A stretch of 22,295 bases of DNA from contig PS015408.1 of NCBI GenBank assembly GCA_048213135.1, positions 54,957 to 77,251 of the forward strand, read 5' to 3'. A program made the position numbers and the translations under genes. This DNA is from Reclinomonas americana ATCC 50394 (taxonomy: Eukaryota > Jakobida > Jakobea > Jakobida). Below are positions 1 through 7,321 of the stretch, piece by piece (position 1 is the first letter of the stretch; every line of letters begins with the position of its first letter). Under the pieces are notes generated by a model. The model saw only the letters and a program-made list of their open reading frames with translations, was not told the DNA's origin and ran no database searches.

Positions 1-92
1 CTACTACTACTCACTACCTACTACACTACTACGTACGTACGTACTACTACTACTACTACTACTAGTAGTTAGTTACGTTACGTACGTACTAC

Positions 93-183
<91 letters not shown>
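1..183. repeat. CTA/ACGT microsatellite followed by (CT)n tract
   Basis: Bases 1 to about 95 are built from CTA triplets mixed with ACGT tetramers. From about 95 to 183 the sequence is an almost pure CT dinucleotide run. The rest of the stretch up to 498 is pyrimidine-rich and ends in a splice acceptor (CTTTTTTGCAG), so the whole of 1-498 is best read as the 3' part of an intron of the first gene. I see no coding signal in it; in particular the expected N-terminal DOLPP1 exon is absent. Confidence 0.85.
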
Positions 184-189
<6 letters not shown>

Positions 190-498
190 ATTGTTCTCAC
201 TCCTCGGCAGCAACTCACACTCTCTGCCATTCTCTCAGTCGAGGTCGCCCAACTCGTCCCTTCTCTTCTTCTTCCTCCCTTGATCTTCCTGTCTCTCATT
301 CTCACTCACTCTCCCATTCTCTCGTGGCACTCAGCACTCACTGGCATCGCTGTAGCCTTGACCCTCGTTCCTTCAGTCAATCAATAGTCTCTTCTCTCTC
401 TTCTCCCACCCTCCTTTGCCTCATTGCACTCTTCTCTCTTTACTCTCACCCTCCCTTGCCTCCTCTCTATTTCTCACTCACTTTCTGCTTTTTTGCAG

Positions 499-2996
499 TT
501 GTCATTGGCTTTGTGACGCTGCTGGTGGCGCGACGTGAGTTGCAGACGTTTACGTTCTTCCTCGGACAGATGAGCAATGAGTTGACAAATCTCGTTGTCA
601 AGGTGAGAAAAGGGAATGGGAAAGAGATTCGTGTTTGCAGTGAGTTCTCGCTGCACCTTGGCAGTCTCCTCTGTCCCTTCCCCTCCTGATCAGTCTCCAT
701 ATCAATGTCTTTGGCGCTCATGCTTTCCGTCTCTGTGATCAACAACTGCATTAAGTCCTCCGCTCTCAATTGCTTCTCACGCCTTATCAATCCCAACTCT
801 CTTTGACTGAATTCCGCTGACATGCTTGGCTTCTCTCTCCCTGACTTGTGTGAGTCGTGTTACCTGCTCTCCAATGCTCTCCTCGTCATTGACAGCTCCT
901 TCGTTTGCTCTGATTGATTATCTCTGACACTCCGCGTCAATATCCCCCTCCCCCGTCCCCCTTGTGACTTTGACAGTCTCTTCTCGTCTTCGTCAGCCGT
1001 ACATTCCCGCTGACTGAAACACGCTGGTGCTCTGGCTTTATCCATATGCGACCTGTCATGCCGTTCTCCATCTCCTCCTCCGCAACTTGCTCTTTTTCTC
1101 ACACCATCCTTCCACTTTCTCTCTCTTCCCTCTCTTTCCCTGTTCCCACTCTTCCCCCTTCGTCCCATCGCAGAACATCATCAAGGAACCCCGACCATCC
1201 ACCGCCGTGCAGTCCGACTACGGCATGCCGAGCAGTCACTCGCAGTTCATGTTCTTCTTTGCCACCTACTCGTGCTTCCTGCTGGCCACCTCGCGGTGAG
1301 TCTGCATCCGAAGCTGTGACACACGGCGCGCAAGAAGTGACACCCTGTGCGTGCAGTAACCGGGAGAACGGAACTTGGAATAGGCGTCTGGCGGCACTCA
1401 TTGTCTTGCTGGCGACGTTGGTGGCGTACTCACGGTAAGTCTTGGAGCAGTGTGGACGGCGAGCGTCACGCTGTGTCGCTGTCTCGCTCTCCTCGCGTGT
1501 CGCTCTCGTCGCTGTCGCCCTCGTCGCTGTCGCTCTGTGTCGCTGTCACTCTCCCTCGCGTGTCGCTCTCCCTCGCGTGTCGCTCTCCCTCGCTGTGTCG
1601 CTCCCCCTCGCTCTGTCGCTCTCCTCGCTGTCGCTCTCCTCGCTGTCGCTCTCCTCGCTGTCGCTCTCGTCGCTGTCGCTCTCCCTCGCTGTCGCTCTCC
1701 CTCGCTGTCGCTCTCCCTCGCCGTCGCTCTCGTCGCCGTCGCTCTCGTCGCCGTCGCTCTCGTCGCCGTCGCTCTCGTCGCCGTCGCTCTCGTCGCCGTC
1801 GCTCTCGTCGCCGTCGCTCTCGTCGCCGTCGCTCTCGTCGCCGTCGCTCTCGTCGCTGTCGCTCTCTGTCGCTGTCGCTCTCTGTCGCTATCACTCTCCT
1901 CGCTATCACTCTCCTCGCTGTCGCTCTCGTCGCTTTCGCTCTGTGTCGCTGTCGCTCTCGTCGCCGTCGCTCTGTTTCGCCGTCGCTCTCGTCGCCGTCG
2001 CTCTGTGTCGCTGTCGCTCTCCTCGCTGTCGCTCTGTGTCGCTGTCGCTCTCGTCGCTGTCGTTCTGTGTCGCTGTCGCTCTTTCCTCGCTGTCGCTCTT
2101 TCCTCGCTGTCGCTCTCTTCGCTGTCGCTCTCTTCGCTGTCGCTCTCGTCGCTGTCGCTCTCCCTCGCTGTCGTCGCTCTGTGTCGCTGTCGCTCTGTGT
2201 CGCTGTCGCTCTCCCTCGCTGTCGCTCTCGTCGCTGTCGCTCTCGTCGCTGTCGCTCTCGTCGCTGTCGCTCTCGTCGCTGTCGCTCTCCTCGCTGTCGC
2301 TCTCCCTTTCTCTACCCCCTCTCCCCTTCTCCCCCCCTCCTTCCTTCCCCTCCCCCTCTCCCCTCATCTCTCCCTTCCCCTCCTCCCCCCACAGCGTCCA
2401 CCTCGGCGCGCACACCTGGTCCCAAGTCTTCGCCGGCGCCACCTTTGGCATGTTCACCGGCAGCGTGTGGTTCTGCGTCAACCAGCAGATCTTTGTGCCG
2501 CTCTTCCCGCAGATCGAGCGCAGCACGTGGGCGCAGCAGTTGTACTTTCGCGACAGCAGGTTTGTCCCGCCTCTGCGCTCGTCTCTTTTACGCTCTCACT
2601 CCCTTGCCATCTAGTCATCTGCCGCACCTCCTCAAGTTTGAGTACGAGCAGCTGATGCAAGTGGCGCACCCGCACCACCAGCACCACCTCCATCATCTCC
2701 CATCGTCGGCGCAGCAGCAGCAGCAGCAGTTGCGAGCGACGCCCCCGAGCCCCACGGCGGCGACGCGCACGCTCGAGGTCGATTTCGTCGAGACGGTGAC
2801 GGAGAACAGCGCACGGCCATTCGGTGCTCCGCGGCAGAGAATAGGCGCGACGACGGCCACGGCGGCGACGACGACGACAGCGCCTCCGTTGTCGCCCCGA
2901 CAGCAGCAGCGGCCGGAGCAGCCGACGATGAATGTGTCGCCTGCGCGGCCGCCGATGGGCGGCAGCAAGAGCGTGGAGGAGTTGGTGGCGAGGTAG
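499..2996 (+). CDS. DOLPP1: Dolichyldiphosphatase (DOLPP1, PAP2 superfamily), 5'-partial
   Basis: Removes one phosphate from dolichyl pyrophosphate on the lumenal side of the ER, recycling the lipid carrier of N-glycosylation. Exons: 499-602, 1174-1295, 1357-1434, 2395-2559 and 2615-2996 (stop TAG 2994-2996); the phases agree at every GT-AG junction. PAP2 signatures are seen: K-x6-RP in KNIIKEPRP (crossing the first junction), PSSHSQF, and SR-x5-H-TWSQV (crossing the third). The frame also carries [24 protein letters not shown] and FEYEQLM, as in known DOLPP1 proteins. Hydrophobic segments surround these motifs. The family's N-terminal segment of roughly 40 residues is not in 1-498 and must lie upstream. 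The last exon adds a tail of about 110 residues rich in His, Gln, Thr, Pro and Ala after FEYEQLM, where animal proteins end within about 25 residues. Family assignment is firm; the role of the tail is unknown. Confidence 0.92.
603..1173 (+). other. DOLPP1: Long intron (571 nt) of DOLPP1
   Basis: Donor AAG|GTGAGA follows 602 and acceptor CATCGCAG precedes 1174, both in phase 0. The interior is pyrimidine-rich mixed sequence, densest in the last 100 nt (CTTTCTCTCTCTTCCC). No conserved coding segment is seen in it. Confidence 0.85.
1435..2394 (+). repeat. DOLPP1: DOLPP1 intron (960 nt) filled by a GTCGCTCTC minisatellite
   Basis: The donor is CACG|GTAAGT and the acceptor CCCCCCACAG. From about 1497 to 2305 the intron is a degenerate tandem array of GTCGCTCTC-type units. 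A well-ordered core of about nine 15-bp units (GTCGCTCTCGTCGCC) lies near 1726-1855. A C/T tract of about 90 nt leads into the acceptor. Because the units are multiples of three without stop codons, several frames stay open for hundreds of codons (Arg/Ser or Val/Ala/Leu repeats). These are repeat artefacts, not genes. Confidence 0.9.
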
Positions 2997-3408
2997 AGTC
3001 GGCGTGGAGGAGAAGCGGTGGTGTACTACATGACGATGGTCAGAATCTGGTGCATTCGGTGTGAGAAGTGTGCTTACCTCAGCCGAGTCTGTCATCTTGT
3101 CCTACACACAAAAGGAACCTGCTGCTACCCCAAGACTGGTGTTTGCGTTCATATTTGGATACGGTTGAACTTGGTCATCAAGACAGCTGTTGAGCCGTGG
3201 TTTCTCTTGCAGACACGCCAGCATTAGCCATCTCGACTTTTTCTCGCCTTTTCCCGTGATGTCTGAGTTTCTGGTGCTCACTCAACATGGTGATCATCAT
3301 GCAGCTGTGTTGCTGTTTGGATTCGTAAAGTTGTTGTTGTTTTAACTTCGCACACACATTGCCTCCCTCATCGGACACGGCGGACACACACCCTTTCCCC
3401 CCTCCACC
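2997..3408. other. Intergenic / UTR stretch between DOLPP1 and the next gene
   Basis: 412 nt of mixed sequence holding the DOLPP1 3' UTR and the 5' flank of the next gene. I see no AATAAA or ATTAAA, no conserved reading frame and no repeat. A short T/G-rich patch (TTGTTGTTGTTTTAAC) sits near 3331-3347. Confidence 0.6.
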
Positions 3409-6400
3409 ATGCCGCCCGGCTCACCCTCCCGCCTCCCCTCCTCGCCTCCCGCTCGCGAGATCATCGTTCCCGACCCCGAGCGCTTCCTCAACGCCGATGA
3501 GGACATTAGTCACTTGCACGGGAAGATCATGCCAAGTGACCTGGCCGCCGCGCTGCCCAACAATGTGCAAGTCGGTGATCTGCTGATGTTTTCCGAGTAT
3601 CGAGGCACCAATGCGTTGTTTGTTGGTGTGTGGGAGAGGGGGAGGGGGGAGGGAGGAGAAGGAGAAGGGAGGGGAAGAGAAGGGAGAGAGAGAGAAGAGA
3701 GAGAGAAGGGAGAGAGAGAGAGAGAGAGTGAGTGAGTGAGAGAGAGAGGAGTGAGAGTGTGTGAGACTGTGAGCGAGAGTGAGAGAGAGAGAGAGAGTGA
3801 GCGAGTGAGGGAGAGAGAGAGTGAGTGTGTGAAGAAGTGAGTGAGGGAGAGAGTGAATGAGTGTGCGTGAGTGAGAATGTGCACGAGAGAGAGAGAGTGA
3901 GTGAGAGAGACAGTGTGAGTGTGTGTGTGCAAGTGAGTGAGTGAGTGACAGAAGGAGAGGGAGAGAGAGAGTGAGTGAGTGAGTGAGTGAGAGAAAGAGA
4001 GAGTGTGTGTGAGAGAGTGTGCGTGAGAGAGAGAGAGAGAGAGTGAGCGAGTGAGTGAGCGAGTGAGCGAGTGTGAGAGTGCGTGAGTGAGTGAGTGAGT
4101 GAGTGAGAGAGAGACAAGACTGAGAGAGAGACGAGAAAGAGAATGAGTGCGAGAAGGAGAGAGAGAAAATGAGATAGAGAGAGAGAGAGTGAGTGAGAGA
4201 GAGAGAGAGATCGAGTGAGTGAGTGAGTGAGAGAGAGAGAGTGTGTGTGAGAGCGAGTGAGTGTGAGTGCGTGATCGTGTTGAGAAGGGCTTTGTTATGT
4301 GCATTTTGATTGGTGGTGTTGATGCAGGCGAGGATCGTCGGCTGATTATCAATCCTGATTCATCGATGTCAGGGTTAGTGTCGGTGTTGTTGTTCTCGTG
4401 CTGTTCGTTTTGTTGCATTGTTCTTCATTGTTCCTTGCCGTAGTTCCTTGCAGCTTCTGCTTTGTCTCTCCCTGCCTCTCTCTCTCTCTCTCTCNNNNNN
4501 NNNNNNNNNNNNNNNNNNNNNNNNNNNNNNNNNNNNNNNNNNNNNNNNNNNNNNNNNNNNNNNNNNNNNNNNNNNNNNNNNNNNNNNNNNNNNNNNNNNN
4601 NNNNNNNNNNNNNNNNNNNNNNNNNNNNNNNNNNNNNNNNNNNNNNNNNNNNNNNNNNNNNNNNNNNNNNNNNNNNNNNNNNNNNNNNNNNNNNNNNNNN
4701 NNNNNNNNNNNNNNNNNNNNNNNNNNNNNNNNNNNNNNNNNNNNNNNNNNNNNNNNNNNNNNNNNNNNNNNNNNNNNNNNNNNNNNNNNNNNNNNNNNNN
4801 NNNNNNNNNNNNNNNNNNNNNNNNNNNNNNNNNNNNNNNNNNNNNNNNNNNNNNNNNNNNNNNNNNNNNNNNNNNNNNNNNNNNNNNNNNNNNNNNNNNN
4901 NNNNNNNNNNNNNNNNNNNNNNNNNNNNNNNNNNNNNNNNNNNNNNNNNNNNNNNNNNNNNNNNNNNNNNNNNNNNNNNNNNNNNNNNNNNNNNNNNNNN
5001 NNNNNNNNNNNNNNNNNNNNNNNNNNNNNNNNNNNNNNNNNNNNNNNNNNNNNNNNNNNNNNNNNNNNNNNNNNNNNNNNNNNNNNNNNNNNNNNNNNNN
5101 NNNNNNNNNNNNNNNNNNNNNNNNNNNNNNNNNNNNNNNNNNNNNNNNNNNNNNNNNNNNNNNNNNNNNNNNNNNNNNNNNNNNNNNNNNNNNNNNNNNN
5201 NNNNNNNNNNNNNNNNNNNNNNNNNNNNNNNNNNNNNNNNNNNNNNNNNNNNNNNNNNNNNNNNNNNNNNNNNNNNNNNNNNNNNNNNNNNNNNNNNNNN
5301 NNNNNNNNNNNNNNNNNNNNNNNNNNNNNNNNNNNNNNNNNNNNNNNNNNNNNNNNNNNNNNNNNNNNNNNNNNNNNNNNNNNNNNNNNNNNNNNNNNNN
5401 NNNNNNNNNNNNNNNNNNNNNNNNNNNNNNNNNNNNNNNNNNNNNNNNNNNNNNNNNNNNNNNNNNNNNNNNNNNNGCGCAAATTCATGTTGGCGGAGGG
5501 GGAGGGGGCGGAGGTGACGTTGATTGCGATGCGGGCGTTTTATGCGGCGGCGGAGCGGTGTGAGGCGTGCTCGTTGGAGGTTAATGTGCGGTTGCGCGGG
5601 GCCGAGAGGATTGAGCAGTATGTGGGGAGGAGGGGGGGGAGTGGGATCAGGTGGGTGGGGGAAGGGGGGTGGAAGGGAAGGGGTGGGGGGTGAAGGGGAA
5701 GGGAGAGGGGGTTGAGGGGGAGGGGAGATGCTCATCAAGGTGTAGGATTTTGTCTTGCACTCTTATGTCTGTCTTAGTTGTGTCATTTGCTCCTTCTCGT
5801 GAAGTTCGTCTTACGCTTTTGCCGGTGTTTGTGTGTGTGAGATTTTGCGTCACGGTGTGTCGCGCTCTCTCTCTCTCTCTCTCTTCCAATCGCGCGCTCT
5901 CTCGCTCACTTCATCATTCTCTCTCTTTTGCTCTTTTTTCAGTCGTTTATTCAGTGTCTTCTCAGTCTGTTTCTTTCTCTCTCCCTGAAGCTTGTGACTG
6001 TTTCATTCCGACTCTTGCGTTTTGTCTCCCTTTGGCTTGCTTATGCAGCAGGAACTGGGCGTGCTTCATATTGATCGCTTGCCTTGGGATGTGCAAGTCG
6101 TCACTATATCTCTGCTGCTTGTGTTTCCTCTCTCTCTCTCTGTTGCTACGATTTACGTGTCGATGTGGCTGGCGATTTTCACTGCTTACTCGTGTTTGTA
6201 TCACCCTCTCTCGCTCTCTTGTTGTCTCCCTGTACTCCTGTCTGACTCTCATTTGTGTCGCGGCGTGTTCCTCATGCTCACGCTCTCTCTTCTTTTGTCT
6301 CATTCACTCTGCATCTCATTTCTATGTTGTTGTCTCTGATCCAGTCATTCTGTTTCTTTCTCCTTCTCTCTTTTCTCCATGTCTTGTGGTTCTGCCTCAT

Positions 6401-7006
6401 TTTCGCTTGCTTATGCTTGTGGGCTTCGCTTCGGTGAACCATTCAGCGTTATCGCAGCGCGATTTTCATCACATTCATGTGCCTTTCGATGTGCATGCCT
6501 TGTCATGTGCTCGGTCTCTCTCTTTCTTTAAATTTCTCTCTCTTGCTCCCAGCGTCGTCTTCTCCCTGTTTCATCCACCTTCTCATTGTTCCCTTCCCTT
6601 CCCTTCCCGCCAGCCCCCACCGCTCCTCAACAACACGTGGGAGCTGCACGGCGGCGGCAACCGCGGTGGCCCCGACTTCCGCGACGCGCAGTTCCAGCTC
6701 ACGGGCCCGTCGGACGAGGTCGCGCAGCAGGCCGATGCCGTGCAGGAGTGGGCGCGTGGCTTCGAGGACTGCATTGAGACGGTGCGCATGGCGGAGGCGG
6801 TGATTGATGTGGATGAGGGCAATGCGGAGGGTGAGGAAGGTGGCGAGGAGGAGGAGGAGGAAGAAGAAGTGGAGGAGGACGAGGAGGTGGAAGGGGAGGA
6901 GGAGGAGGACGATGATGATGAGGATGGCGATTACGAGGACGCGGAGGAGAATGGAACGGCTGGCGATGACGAGGATGGCGACGAAGGCGACGATGATGAC
7001 AACTGA
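3409..7006 (+). CDS. Unrecognised protein with a long acidic C-terminal tail (interrupted by gap)
   Basis: I do not recognise this protein. Starts at ATG 3409 (context CCACCATGCCG, A at -3). Exon 3409-3625 encodes MPPGSPSRLPSSPPAR followed by a globular-looking segment (IIVPDPERFLNADEDISHL, then VQVGDLLMFSEYRGTNALFVG). Exon 4328-4373 continues as EDRRLIINPDSSMSG. The next exon(s) fall in the 982-N gap. Coding resumes at or before 5478 (RKFMLAEGEGAEVTLIAMRA) and probably ends at 5621. The final exon 6614-7006 gives WELHGGGNRGGPDFRDAQFQ, an AVQEWARGFEDCIETVRMAE helix-like stretch, then about 65 residues that are mostly Glu and Asp. The 5621/6614 junction is chosen because the phases match; the better-looking donor at 5651 would need the acceptor at 6551-6552, so that join is uncertain. 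Acidic tails of this kind occur in histone chaperones and other basic-partner binders, but nothing here proves that role. Confidence 0.6.
3626..4327 (+). repeat. Long intron (702 nt) made of GA/GT repeats
   Basis: After donor GTGTGT the sequence is almost entirely purine with scattered T: GGGAGA units first, then GAGAGAGA blocks alternating with GTGAGTGA tetramers up to about 4265. Only the last 60 nt, ending GATGCAG, look unique. No coding content is seen; the antisense His/Ser/Leu frames are repeat artefacts. Confidence 0.85.
4495..5476. other. Assembly gap, 982 N
   Basis: Unresolved sequence preceded by a CT run (4479-4494). It must hold at least one junction, and probably one or more exons, of the acidic-tail gene: the upstream exon ends in phase 2 at 4373 and coding is already open when sequence resumes. 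Confidence 0.95.
5622..6613 (+). other. Long intron (about 992 nt), G-rich start and CT-rich body
   Basis: Begins with about 100 nt of almost pure G/A (GGGGAGGAGGGGGGG and similar to about 5730). It then becomes pyrimidine-rich with CT runs at 5867-5884 and 6128-6142, and ends TTCCCGCCAG at 6613. The frame is open in places but shows only Leu/Ser/Phe/Cys low-complexity translation with no conserved segment. The exact donor (5622 or 5651) is uncertain. Confidence 0.7.
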
Positions 7007-7321
7007 CGCAATGCGTTTCGCTCCTTGTTTTCACTTTCTTTTGCGAATCAATACCCTCTCTTTCTCTTCGCCGCAGCACAGTTCTTGCAATGAAGCAGTG
7101 GCGTGGCGTCATCGCAATGGGGGTGCGTGCGAGGAAGTCGTTTTTTTGGATGTTTCAACTTGCATTGAAGAAGAACGATATGAACTGGGCGTCTCGCAGC
7201 GACCCCTGCTTCCCCTCTTCGTCTTGGTGGTGTTTGCATGCAATCTGACAAGGTGACAAGTAACCCACCAACCTTGACAGGAATTTGTGAGACACGCGAC
7301 AGAGAGCAGAACAAACGCACA
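7007..7321. other. Intergenic stretch upstream of the NLR-like gene
   Basis: 315 nt of mixed sequence between the acidic-tail gene and the NLR-like gene. It must contain the 3' UTR of one and the promoter/5' UTR of the other. I see no recognisable polyadenylation hexamer, TATA element or repeat. Confidence 0.6.

Noticed and set aside
1466-2526. Antisense frames rich in Arg/Glu/Ser over the same array
   Set aside because: Translation of the minisatellite on the other strand; no conserved segment and no splice logic.
1347-2996. A 549-codon open frame with Arg/Ser repeats that looks like an SR-type protein
   Set aside because: It runs through an intronic 15-bp minisatellite whose unit length keeps frames open. 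The true exon before it uses a different frame and would meet TAA at once on intron retention. Only the part after 2615 is a real exon.
3510-4418. Antisense frames full of Ser, Leu and His
   Set aside because: Translation of GA/GT simple repeats within an intron of the + strand gene.
5651-6613. Continuous frame leading into the acidic-tail exon, possibly a membrane protein
   Set aside because: Low-complexity Leu/Ser/Phe/Cys translation of CT-rich intron with no conserved pattern. It ends in a standard acceptor at 6613 that fits the phase of the upstream exon.
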